From contig NZ_PQVG01000001.1 in the NCBI RefSeq assembly GCF_002920895.1, positions 593,226 through 657,225 on the forward strand: a DNA stretch of 64,000 bases, read 5' to 3'. Positions within the stretch are counted from its first letter, which is position 1; the number at the start of each line of letters is the position of its first letter. The notes beneath the pieces were generated by a model. The model worked only from the letters and a program-made list of their open reading frames with translations. It ran no database searches and was not told the DNA's origin. Origin of the DNA: Flavobacterium alvei (GTDB taxonomy: Bacteria > Bacteroidota > Bacteroidia > Flavobacteriales > Flavobacteriaceae). A program made the position numbers and the translations under genes. Positions 33,460 to 42,002 of the stretch are shown in pieces.

Positions 33460-34800
33460 ATGAGAAATTTAACCGTTTACTTAGTACTGTTGCTATGCTT
33501 TTTTGCTGGCAAAATGTTGGCACAAGAAACCTATGAACAAGCACTTGAAAAAACCGAAATCAAATTTGAACAAATTAAGCAAGAGGAAGAAAAAGCATAT
33601 AACGAAGAAGTTGAAAAACTAAAAACTCAACAAAAAAATGGAATTATTTCCAAACAGGAATTTAAAGACAAAAAAATAGTTTTAGAAAAGAAAAAGGAGT
33701 CGAATATAAAAGAAAGAGGCCATTTAGAGGCCAAAAAAATAAGGCAAAAATTTCCTGAATTAGGTGCGAAATCATATACCGATAGAGCAGAAAGAATTAC
33801 CGAAGGAATAAAAAACGATATTGAAGAAGAAAAAAAACTTCTCAAAACGGAAATAGAAACTGTTGATAAACAATTAATAGATGGTGTTATTACTAAAAAA
33901 CAAGCCGAAGAACAAAAGTTACAATTAGCAGAAACAAGAGCAAAAATCATCGAGTCTAAAGTGGCAGATAGACAAAAAGCTTTGAGTATATTGGCTCAAG
34001 ATGAAATAGACGGCAAACTATCTAAAGATGATAGTAAAGGAGGTACAAGAATTACAATTGGAGGAAATAACAATTCAAATTCAGATATTGGAAATCATAA
34101 TGACTTTGTTTTTCCAGCAATGAAAGCGTATAATGGTCAAAAAGATAAAGATCGCCAACAAAGCAAAAGAACCACTTCGCAATTTGTATTTGCTATTGGA
34201 AATAATAATTTAGTTACCGAAGGAGCTGTTGCGAATTCTGATTTTAGATATTGGCAATCTCGTTTTTACGAATGGGGTTTTACATTTAACTCTAGAATTT
34301 CTAACAATCATAATTTATTGCATGCAAAATACGGATTGTCCTTGATGTATAATGACTTAAAACCAACAGACAATCGCTATTTTGTTGATAATGGAAATCA
34401 AACAAATTTGGAAACCAATCCAGTGCGTCAAGATGATTCTCGTTTTCGAAATGTAAATTTGGTTATTCCTTTTCATTTAGAATTTGATTTTACAAAACCA
34501 ACAATTAAAAATGGCACAACCTATTTTAAATCACACGATAGTTTTAGGCTTGGAATAGGTGGTTATTTTGGAGCCAATGTAAAATCAAAACAAATCCTCA
34601 AATATGATTTAGACGGCTATCATTCAGAAGAAAAAACCAAAGGCGATTTCAACACCAATGGCTTTGTCTATGGTTTAAGCACCTATCTAGGTTACAAAGC
34701 AACCAGTTTGTATTTGAAATACGATTTGAATACATTGTTCGAGAATAATCCAGTAGATCAGAATAATATTTCATTAGGTATTCGATTTGATTTTAATTAG
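33460..34800 (+). CDS. exported coiled-coil plus outer-membrane barrel-like protein
   Basis: A 446-residue protein. Signal peptide 1-21 (ends GKMLAQ), then about 160 residues of charged helix, likely coiled coil, with two similar segments: NGIISKQEFKDKKIVLEKKK and DGVITKKQAEEQKLQLAETR. After a Gly/Asn-rich linker (about 196-215) the rest is a beta-rich barrel-like domain ending SLGIRFDFN, a typical outer-membrane end with a Phe near the C-terminus. It is 30 bases after the anti-sigma-like gene and ends at a strong terminator, so it is the third gene of the ECF operon and its likely envelope target or sensor. I know no named family for the full length. Confidence 0.65.
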   Translation: MRNLTVYLVLLLCFFAGKMLAQETYEQALEKTEIKFEQIKQEEEKAYNEEVEKLKTQQKNGIISKQEFKDKKIVLEKKKESNIKERGHLEAKKIRQKFPELGAKSYTDRAERITEGIKNDIEEEKKLLKTEIETVDKQLIDGVITKKQAEEQKLQLAETRAKIIESKVADRQKALSILAQDEIDGKLSKDDSKGGTRITIGGNNNSNSDIGNHNDFVFPAMKAYNGQKDKDRQQSKRTTSQFVFAIGNNNLVTEGAVANSDFRYWQSRFYEWGFTFNSRISNNHNLLHAKYGLSLMYNDLKPTDNRYFVDNGNQTNLETNPVRQDDSRFRNVNLVIPFHLEFDFTKPTIKNGTTYFKSHDSFRLGIGGYFGANVKSKQILKYDLDGYHSEEKTKGDFNTNGFVYGLSTYLGYKATSLYLKYDLNTLFENNPVDQNNISLGIRFDFN

Positions 34801-34825
34801 AGTTTTACGATAGTTTCATACAGAG

Positions 34826-34855
34826 AAAAGGTGTTCCAGCAATGGAACACCTTTT
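34826..34855 (+). terminator. terminator of the ECF sigma operon
   Basis: A 13-bp perfect stem, AAAAGGTGTTCCA (34826-34838) with its complement at 34843-34855, around a GCAA tetraloop and followed by T-rich bases. Confidence 0.9.
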
Positions 34856-34875
34856 TCATTTTAATAATCCAAAAT

Positions 34876-34891
34876 TAACTTTGTATCTTTG
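34876..34891 (+). promoter_or_regulatory. -7-like elements of dnaG
   Basis: Two overlapping TAnnTTTG matches, TAACTTTG at 34876-34883 and TATCTTTG at 34884-34891, precede the dnaG start by 30-37 bases. No TTG -33 motif at normal spacing. Confidence 0.45.
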
Positions 34892-34920
34892 AAGCTTTCC
34901 AACATTTAACATCATAAAAA

Positions 34921-36900
34921 TTGATTTCAAAAGCCACCATAGACACTGTTTTCGAAACCGCTCGAGTTGAGGAAGTTATTGGCGATTTTGTACAATTAAA
35001 ACGTGCTGGAAGTAATTTCAAAGGATTGAGTCCGTTTTCAGACGAACGTTCACCATCGTTTATGGTGTCGCCAGCCAAAGGAATTTGGAAAGATTTCAGC
35101 TCTGGAAAAGGAGGAAATGCCATAGCTTTCCTAATGGAACACTCCCATTTTACTTATCCTGAAGCCATTCGATATTTGGCTAAAAAATACAATATCGAAA
35201 TCGAAGAAACCGAACAAACCGACGAAGAAAAAGCCAATACCGATGTTCGCGAAAGTATGTATTTGGTTTCTGAATTTGCCAAAGATTATTTTCACAACAC
35301 CCTTTTACATTCAGAAGAAGGCAAAGCCATTGGTCTTTCCTACTTCAAAGAAAGAGGTTTTACTGGCGAAACTATAAAGAAATTTGTGCTTGGTTATTCG
35401 CCCGAAACCTGGGACGCATTGACCAAAGAAGCCTTGGGAAAAGGTTATAAATTAGAATTTCTTGAAAGTACTGGATTGACAATTCCTAGAGATGACAGGC
35501 CATTCGACCGTTTCAAAGGACGAGTGATGTTCCCCATCCAAAGTATGTCAGGAAGGATTTTAGGTTTTGGAGGTCGAATTTTGACTAATGATAAAAAAGC
35601 GGCAAAATATCTCAATTCGCCCGAAAGTGAGATTTACCATAAGAGCAAAGTTTTGTACGGAATTTTTCAAGCCAAACAATCCATTGCCAAAGAAAACAAT
35701 TGCTATTTAGTTGAAGGTTATACCGATGTCATTCAGTTTCATCAAGCGGGAATCGAAAATGTAGTGGCTTCCTCAGGAACGGCTTTAACGCCCGATCAAA
35801 TTCGATTAATCAACCGATTGACCAAAAACATTACGGTCCTTTTTGATGGAGATGCTGCAGGATTACGCGCTTCTATTCGAGGAATCGATTTGATTTTGGA
35901 AGAAGGAATGAATGTAAAAGTGTGCGCTTTTCCAGACGGAGAAGATCCAGATAGTTTTTCTAAGAAAACACCTTATGAAGAATTAGTGAAATATTTAGAC
36001 GAAAATTCTAAAGATTTCATTCAATTCAAGGCATCAATGTTGATGAATGAAGCCAAAAACGATCCTATCAAAAAAGCCGATTTAATTCGAGATATGGTGG
36101 TGAGTATTTCAAAAATTCCGGATAGAATTCAACGCGAAATTTATATTCAAGAATGTTCTCGAATTATGGATATTTCCGAGCAAGTCTTGGTGAGTACTTT
36201 GGCACAATTAGTTCAAAAAGACGTCACTGAACTTGGAAAAAAACAAAAACAAGAACAAAAAGCATTTGAAGTTGTAAAAAATGAAGCGCCAGTAGAAGTC
36301 CGAAAAGTAGATATTCTCTATGGATTAGAACGGAAAATTATCGAGATTTTATTATTGTACGGAAATAAAACCGAAGAATTTGAAGACATTCTTTTGAAAA
36401 CCAATGAATCTGGCGAAATTGAAAATGTTTCTGAAAAGAAAAGCTACAAAGTATTTCAAAGAATTTATCTGAGTTTACAAGAAGATGAAGTAGAATTAGC
36501 AAATCCTTTGTTTAGAGATATTTACAATAATCTGATTGCTTATTTTCATCAAAATGAAACCTTTAGTATTGAACAGTATTTAATGCACTTGAACCCCGAT
36601 TTTGCTCAAGAGGTGACCGATATTTTGATGGCAGACGAAAGAGTAGTTTTACACAATTGGGAAGGACAAAACATTTTTCCAAAAACGAAAAATGAAACAA
36701 TAAGTCAATATGTTTCGGAAACAATTCTTACCCTAAGATGGTATTTAGTAGATAAAATCATCGAAGAAATAAAAAGCTCAATATCATCAGAACCAGATTC
36801 TAATAATATTGAGCCTTTGTCAATGGCAATGGATTACTCAAAATTAATTAATTCATTTTCGAAAAAATTAGGACGAGTAATGTCTCGTTATAGCAATTAA
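34921..36900 (+). CDS. dnaG: DNA primase, zinc ligands replaced
   Basis: A 659-residue DNA primase that makes RNA primers at the replication fork. The start is a TTG (MISKATIDTVFETAR), with no ATG close by. The N-terminal CHC2 zinc-binding domain keeps its fold (GLSPFSDERSPSFMVS) but the four ligands Cys, His, Cys, Cys are Ser37, Ser40, Asp58 and Ser61, so it cannot bind zinc the usual way. Next come the RNA polymerase core with the TOPRIM motifs EGYTDVIQF and LFDGDAAGLRAS, and a C-terminal helical domain for DnaB. Related Bacteroidota primases show the same loss, as far as I recall. It overlaps the convergent REC-kinase gene by 4 bases. Confidence 0.93.
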   Translation: MISKATIDTVFETARVEEVIGDFVQLKRAGSNFKGLSPFSDERSPSFMVSPAKGIWKDFSSGKGGNAIAFLMEHSHFTYPEAIRYLAKKYNIEIEETEQTDEEKANTDVRESMYLVSEFAKDYFHNTLLHSEEGKAIGLSYFKERGFTGETIKKFVLGYSPETWDALTKEALGKGYKLEFLESTGLTIPRDDRPFDRFKGRVMFPIQSMSGRILGFGGRILTNDKKAAKYLNSPESEIYHKSKVLYGIFQAKQSIAKENNCYLVEGYTDVIQFHQAGIENVVASSGTALTPDQIRLINRLTKNITVLFDGDAAGLRASIRGIDLILEEGMNVKVCAFPDGEDPDSFSKKTPYEELVKYLDENSKDFIQFKASMLMNEAKNDPIKKADLIRDMVVSISKIPDRIQREIYIQECSRIMDISEQVLVSTLAQLVQKDVTELGKKQKQEQKAFEVVKNEAPVEVRKVDILYGLERKIIEILLLYGNKTEEFEDILLKTNESGEIENVSEKKSYKVFQRIYLSLQEDEVELANPLFRDIYNNLIAYFHQNETFSIEQYLMHLNPDFAQEVTDILMADERVVLHNWEGQNIFPKTKNETISQYVSETILTLRWYLVDKIIEEIKSSISSEPDSNNIEPLSMAMDYSKLINSFSKKLGRVMSRYSN

Positions 36901-37979
36901 AATAACTTTTTATGAATTGGTAGTAAAATAGAAATTTTAGTCCCTTCATTTTCTTTAGAGAAAATACTCATAAGACCATCTGATTGTTTTACTATTAATT
37001 TACTTAAATAAAGGCCTAACCCTAATCCTTGTTGTTCATATTTATCTCGGTGAAATTGGACTCCAGCATCAATTATTTGCAGCTCTTCTTCTTTGAATCC
37101 AATACCTGAATCGAATATTCTAATTTCATATAGATTATCGTCATAACGACTTCCTTCAATAATAACTTTTTTATTTTTTGGCGAGAATTTTAATGCGTTG
37201 TCTAATAATTCAAATAGAATGAAAGATAAATTTTTTTCTGAAATTTCTAATTTTGAAGTTCTGAGTTTTGATACAATCCTATTTTCTTGTTTTTTATAAT
37301 TGAGTAAAATTTTACCTAATACGTTCCTGAAAACACCTTTTATTTCAGAAATATCAATATTAAATAATTCAATTTTATTGTTTTTAATCTCTTCTAAAAG
37401 AACTATATTTTGAGTATTTCTATACAATCGTTCCCCAGATATTTTTATTGCTTCATAAAAATCATTAATTTCACTTTGTTCAAAATTATCTGAATTATTT
37501 ATTAATAAATCAATAGACTCTAAGATACCGTTAAGGGGAGTGTTGATTTCGTGACAAAAATATTTTTTTTCACCAAGGTATAGATTATTGGAATTTTTTA
37601 TTTTATTGAATCTTTCTATTTTGATTTCTATGGTTTTTAATAACTCATTTATCTTAAAAGGTTTTGTTAAAAAGTCATCGGCTCCTTCGTTAAAACATTT
37701 TCTAATTAAGCCTTCTTCGTTCATGGCTGTCAAAAATATAAATGGAATGGTACTAAAATTTTTGTTTCCATAAATAATTTTTTGAAAAGTTTCTCCGTCC
37801 ATTACTGGCATCATTATATCACAAATAATCAAGTCAGGAATCCACAGGTCTAAAATATCTAGCGCTATTTGCCCATTTTCTGCTGTTCTAGTTTCAAATT
37901 TTTCGAGTATTAGCAATTCATTAATTGTTTCTCTAAGATTTACATCATCGTCAACGAGAAGGATTTTCTTTTTATTCAT
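36897..37979 (-). CDS. hybrid protein: receiver domain followed by histidine kinase domains
   Basis: A 360-residue cytosolic protein. Residues 1-120 are a receiver with the acidic pair VDDD and the Asp of CDIMMPVMDGE, and Lys in FLTKPFK. Residues about 140-200 hold a histidine kinase dimerisation domain with the H-box HEINTPLNGILE, then an ATPase domain with the N-box ELLDNALKFS, DSGIGF and GLGLGLYLSK. There is no membrane segment. The input-first order (receiver at the N-terminus, kinase after) fits a relay protein that takes phosphate from another kinase. It is the third gene of the minus-strand set downstream of two related genes. Confidence 0.88.
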   Translation of the reverse strand: MNKKKILLVDDDVNLRETINELLILEKFETRTAENGQIALDILDLWIPDLIICDIMMPVMDGETFQKIIYGNKNFSTIPFIFLTAMNEEGLIRKCFNEGADDFLTKPFKINELLKTIEIKIERFNKIKNSNNLYLGEKKYFCHEINTPLNGILESIDLLINNSDNFEQSEINDFYEAIKISGERLYRNTQNIVLLEEIKNNKIELFNIDISEIKGVFRNVLGKILLNYKKQENRIVSKLRTSKLEISEKNLSFILFELLDNALKFSPKNKKVIIEGSRYDDNLYEIRIFDSGIGFKEEELQIIDAGVQFHRDKYEQQGLGLGLYLSKLIVKQSDGLMSIFSKENEGTKISILLPIHKKLF

Positions 37980-38029
37980 AAGGGATCATTAATTTTATTG
38001 TAGTTCCATTTTTTGTCTAAATATGTATC

Positions 38030-38422
38030 TTAATGTTTTTTATTTGTATTAAGCTTTTTAATTTTCATGTCTATTAGTAACATTAAATCTTCTAACTTAA
38101 AAGGTTTTGAGATAAAAAGTTCAACTCCTTTTTGTATAAATTTATCATTTGCCTCTTTGTCATTTTTTGCTGAAAAAAAAACAAAAGGTATTTGGTTTAG
38201 AACTACGAAATCTTTGATTTTTTCATAAAATGTATAGCCATCCATTACAGGCATCATTATGTCACTAATAATTATGTCTGGAATCCAATCCTCCAATATT
38301 GCTAGAGCTTCTTCACCATTAGCAGCTGTTAATATAGAATAGTTATTAAGAGTAAGCATATCTGTTAAAGTATTTCTTAGAATTATTTCATCATCAACAA
38401 GTAGTATTTTCTTTTTATTCAT
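38030..38422 (-). CDS. stand-alone receiver-domain response regulator
   Basis: A 130-residue single REC domain: LLVDDE acidic pair, Asp in ISDIMMPVMDGYT, Ser/Thr in FFSAK and Lys in ISKPFK, so it should be phosphorylated. There is no output domain, as in CheY-like messengers. It resembles the receiver part of the REC-kinase hybrid downstream (both begin MNKKKILLVDD and share DWIPD/LWIPD and IMMPVMDG). Its ATG lies within the last 8 bases of the upstream kinase gene, so the two are translationally coupled. Confidence 0.9.
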   Translation of the reverse strand: MNKKKILLVDDEIILRNTLTDMLTLNNYSILTAANGEEALAILEDWIPDIIISDIMMPVMDGYTFYEKIKDFVVLNQIPFVFFSAKNDKEANDKFIQKGVELFISKPFKLEDLMLLIDMKIKKLNTNKKH

Positions 38423-40418
38423 AAGGTATTGTCAATAACACTGTAGTTCCTATATTTTCTTCGCTTAAAACAACTATCTCCCCGTTAAGTAGGTTAATGA
38501 ATTGTTTTACAACTGTTAATCCTAATCCAGAACCTACTATAGTGCTAGTATTTGTAGCTCTAAAAAAGGAAGTAAATAAATGTTGTTTTTCATCGTTTGG
38601 AATTCCAATTCCATAATCTATTATTTCTACTTTTATTTTTTCTTTCAAATAGTTAATTACCAGTTTTGGTTCCTTTCTATTTACTGAATACTTAAAGGCA
38701 TTGCTTACTACATTTGTAATAATATGAATTAACAAGGTTTCATCACTGTTTAATTTTTGTTTTTTTCCTTTAATTGTAATTCTAATTTTACGTCCATCAG
38801 GTTCATTGTCAAAATAAGTTTCGATTATTTTATTTATGAAGTGGCCAAAATCTATTTCTTTTATATTTTTTTTAGTCCCCTCTGATTCATATTTTCCAAA
38901 AATCAGGATATTGTTCATTAATTCCGTAAGCCTTTCGACTTCATTTTTTATTCTATTCGAGATTAATTTAACACTATTAGCAATTTTGTATTCTTCCATT
39001 TTGCTTTTAATTTCTAAAAGTTCTGCATTGGAGTATATAATGGTCAATGGTGTTCTGAATTGATGTGATGCCATTGAAATGAAATTTGATTTCAATTCGT
39101 TGAGTTCTTTTTCTTTTAAAAGATTTAATTTCATCTCTTCTGCCGCTTTTATCGTTTCGCTGATATCTCTACTTGAGGATTGCATACCAATGATTTGATT
39201 TTCGTTTTCGAGGATGACTTTTGTAACGCTTTCCATCCAGATATAACTCTTATCTTTTTTTCTAAATCTAAATGTTAAGGGTTTTGTTTTTAATTTTTCA
39301 GCGATTTCTTGATGTGCATTTTGGATTATTTGCAAATCATCGGGATGTATAAAATCATAAAGACTTCTATAAATTAATTCTTCAGGTTTATATCCAATAA
39401 TTTCTTTGGAAGAGTTTGAAACATAGGAGAAAGTCCCGTCATTAAAATGCTGAGTTATAAGATCGGTTGTGTTTTCTGCAATAAATCTAAATTTTTCCTC
39501 GGATAATTCTAATTGGCGTTCAGCTTCTTTGATCTCGCTAATATCGATATGAGTTCCTATAACCTTAATGGGCACTCCAACAATGTTTTTAATGACCAAA
39601 CCGGAATATTTTATCCACACATAATGTCCTTTTTTGTGTTTCATTCTCACCAACCCTTGATAACTATCCGTTTTTTCTTGAATGTAATTCATCCAGTTAA
39701 GTTCTATCTGATCGACGTCATCAGGGTGAATATTCTGTCTCCAAAATTCAACAGACTGAACTATTTCATCTAAATTATATCCCAGCATTCCTGCATAATT
39801 ATATGAAAAAATGGCTTTGTCTGTTATGAGATTTAGTTCCCACATGCCTTGATTAGAGCCCTTCAAATAAAAATCAAATTGCTCTAAGTGGTTTTCCAAT
39901 TTTGCATTGGTTTTGTCTTGGTTCAATCTAATTCCTATGTTTTTAGCAACTGTGTGTAAAACATTAACCTCTTCTTCAATCCATATCCTCTCTGTCTTGC
40001 AATCATCATAACCAATCCAACCCCAAAATTTATTTTCAGAAAAGATGGGTGTAAAAAGATAGGATTTAATTCCCTGCATTTCCATCGTCTCTACAAATAA
40101 TTTATTGTCACTTTCTTTAACCAGACCATATAATGGTTCATCGTTTACCAAAGTTTTATATAACCCTGGAAAATCGTCATAAGAAACCCCATTCAATTCT
40201 GGGCTACCTAAAAAAGAATCAACTCCCTCATTGCACCATTCGTACACATAATATAATTTAAGAATTCCGTCCTCAGTTTCATTTTTGAAAATATAACATC
40301 TATCAATTTCTTGGCTTTTACCAATTGATGCAATACATAAATTCAAAGCATCATCAATTGAATTTTCTTTCAAAAGATGATTATTGGCATTTGAAATTCC
40401 TAATAGGAGATTCTTCAT
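38415..40418 (-). CDS. PAS/GAF-containing sensor histidine kinase
   Basis: A 667-residue cytosolic kinase with no membrane segment. GAF-like domain at about 1-160, PAS 1 at about 185-300 (GTHIDISEIKEAERQL end), PAS 2 at about 305-425 (SSSRDISETIKAAEEM end), HisKA with the H-box SMASHQFRTPLTIIYSNAEL and an ATPase domain with NVVSNAFKYS, DYGIGIPNDE and GSGLGLTVV. It starts a three-gene minus-strand unit (kinase, REC, REC-kinase), divergent from an AraC-type response regulator gene 112 bases away. A TACATTTG -7-like element lies at 40456-40463. Signal unknown. Confidence 0.9.
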   Translation of the reverse strand: MKNLLLGISNANNHLLKENSIDDALNLCIASIGKSQEIDRCYIFKNETEDGILKLYYVYEWCNEGVDSFLGSPELNGVSYDDFPGLYKTLVNDEPLYGLVKESDNKLFVETMEMQGIKSYLFTPIFSENKFWGWIGYDDCKTERIWIEEEVNVLHTVAKNIGIRLNQDKTNAKLENHLEQFDFYLKGSNQGMWELNLITDKAIFSYNYAGMLGYNLDEIVQSVEFWRQNIHPDDVDQIELNWMNYIQEKTDSYQGLVRMKHKKGHYVWIKYSGLVIKNIVGVPIKVIGTHIDISEIKEAERQLELSEEKFRFIAENTTDLITQHFNDGTFSYVSNSSKEIIGYKPEELIYRSLYDFIHPDDLQIIQNAHQEIAEKLKTKPLTFRFRKKDKSYIWMESVTKVILENENQIIGMQSSSRDISETIKAAEEMKLNLLKEKELNELKSNFISMASHQFRTPLTIIYSNAELLEIKSKMEEYKIANSVKLISNRIKNEVERLTELMNNILIFGKYESEGTKKNIKEIDFGHFINKIIETYFDNEPDGRKIRITIKGKKQKLNSDETLLIHIITNVVSNAFKYSVNRKEPKLVINYLKEKIKVEIIDYGIGIPNDEKQHLFTSFFRATNTSTIVGSGLGLTVVKQFINLLNGEIVVLSEENIGTTVLLTIPYE

Positions 40419-40530
40419 AATAATTTAGTAACTTTATGACGTGTATTAATAATTACAAATGTATTTTGATATAAATAATCATAAGTCGTAAATACTCATA
40501 ATTTGAAATTTTTAAGTTATAGATTAAAAT

Positions 40531-41307
40531 ATGGATACTTACATTCGTACAATGAGAGAAAAAAAGGGCCAAATATTATTATTAGAAGATGACTTGGCAT
40601 TAGGTGGTTTGATTTCGGAAGTTTTGCAATTGAGTAATTTCAATGTGCATTGGCTTGTTGACGGAGTAAAAGCGCTTGAGTATTTGCAAAATAATTTGCC
40701 AGATATCATAATTAGCGACTTGATGATGCCTAATATGGATGGAGAAGAGTTGTTTGTAAATATTAGAAAAAACAATAAATTTAATACAATTCCCTTTATT
40801 ATAATTACTGCTAATATGGATGATGGGGTTAAATATAGACAACTTGAAAATGGAGTAAATGACTATATAATGAAACCTTTTAAATCTAGGGAACTGATTT
40901 TAAAAATCAAAAATCTATTGGTTCTGAGACACAATATAGAAAAAAAATACAAACCTGATCCTTTCTCTAAGGTTACTATAAAATTATCTGAAAAAGATTT
41001 TTTATTGTCTGTAAATGAATATATATTAAAAAATCTAAAATCTAAAATTGATATGGAAGAGTTGGCTACTCATCTTTTTATCAGTAGGTCAACACTTGAC
41101 AAACGAATTAGAAAACTTGCTAATAAAAACATCTCACAATATGTAAGAGAGTTTAAATTAGAATACGCAATCAAACTTATTGATTTAGGAGAAAGGAATG
41201 TTCAATTTTTAGTAGATGCAACAGGGTTTAATTCATTTTCATATTTTTCAACAAGTTTCAAGTCATATGTAGGTCTTTCAACGAGAGATTATTTCAAAAC
41301 TTTATAG
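40531..41307 (+). CDS. response regulator with AraC-type DNA-binding domain
   Basis: A 258-residue regulator. Receiver at about 12-130 (LLLEDDLALGG acidic pair, Asp in ISDLMMPNMDGEE, Thr in IITANMD, Lys in IMKPFK) then an AraC/XylS helix-turn-helix at about 160-258 (MEELATHLFISRSTLDKRIRK for the first, VDATGFNSFSYFSTSFKSY for the second). The first 7 residues may be dispensable, with an alternative ATG at 40552. It is divergent from the PAS kinase unit and is its likely DNA-binding partner. In Bacteroidota this design is common in hybrid two-component systems; here it is a separate protein. Confidence 0.92.
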   Translation: MDTYIRTMREKKGQILLLEDDLALGGLISEVLQLSNFNVHWLVDGVKALEYLQNNLPDIIISDLMMPNMDGEELFVNIRKNNKFNTIPFIIITANMDDGVKYRQLENGVNDYIMKPFKSRELILKIKNLLVLRHNIEKKYKPDPFSKVTIKLSEKDFLLSVNEYILKNLKSKIDMEELATHLFISRSTLDKRIRKLANKNISQYVREFKLEYAIKLIDLGERNVQFLVDATGFNSFSYFSTSFKSYVGLSTRDYFKTL

Positions 41308-41606
41308 ATCATTTTGTCAAAAAGTAATAATTGTGAATTCATTTTTAATAATGAGATTGTTGCTTTGAGTTGCTTGTAAAGATTTTAAACGAATAAATTA
41401 AGTTATGGGTATTTTTTTTTAAAATATTCGTCTATGCACAGTTTTATTTAATAAAACATCATAATTATATCCTCAAATGTTTAATATTTCTCGCCATTGG
41501 ACGGCCTGTCAAATTTGTTTTTTGGGTAAATAGGATTCGGATTAATAAGGTAGTTTTAGGCAAGATATAAATGAATATCAAATTCAGGTGAAGGTGAAGG
41601 TGAAAA
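41308..41606. other. 299-base intergenic region with a GGTGAA triplet repeat
   Basis: Between the convergent AraC-type regulator gene and a receiver gene. The stretch 41587-41604 is a three-fold direct repeat of GGTGAA just before the end of the receiver gene. No good hairpin terminator, RNA gene or frame is visible. Confidence 0.5.
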
Positions 41607-41987
41607 TCAAATAAAACTATTTGCTTCGGGGTTCAAACAAAAATCTACAATTTTTTTTAATTCTTTTATTGCAAAAGGTTTTGTAACATAAGCCTTGGCC
41701 CCCAACTCAATACCTTTTCTTTGGTTTTCTGACTCAGTTTTTGCAGATAAAAGAATGACCGGAATGTTAGAAAAGTTAGATTTTTGATGCTCTGCAAGAA
41801 ATTCATATCCATTTAAAAAAGGCATATTTACATCACAAATAATTAAATGAGGAATATTTTCTTTGGCTTTTTGTAGACCTTCTATACCGTTTTTAGCCTC
41901 TAAAACCACGTAATTTAGTAAAGAAAAAAAATCAGACATAGTTTCTCGAAGTTTTAATTCATCATCAATTATTAATATTTTTTTCAT
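41607..41987 (-). CDS. stand-alone receiver-domain response regulator
   Basis: A 126-residue REC domain (IIDDELKLRETM acidic pair, Asp in ICDVNMPFLNGYE, Ser in LLSAKTES and Lys in VTKPFA). No output domain. It lies 15 bases downstream of the large PAS kinase on the same strand and is probably its phosphoacceptor. Its end comes right after the GGTGAA repeat. Confidence 0.9.
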   Translation of the reverse strand: MKKILIIDDELKLRETMSDFFSLLNYVVLEAKNGIEGLQKAKENIPHLIICDVNMPFLNGYEFLAEHQKSNFSNIPVILLSAKTESENQRKGIELGAKAYVTKPFAIKELKKIVDFCLNPEANSFI

Positions 41988-42002
41988 AACAGTAAATTTA
42001 AT

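Noticed and set aside
41587..41604. GGTGAA triple repeat as a regulatory site
   Set aside because: Only three units and at the end of a gene; simple slippage is the most likely cause.
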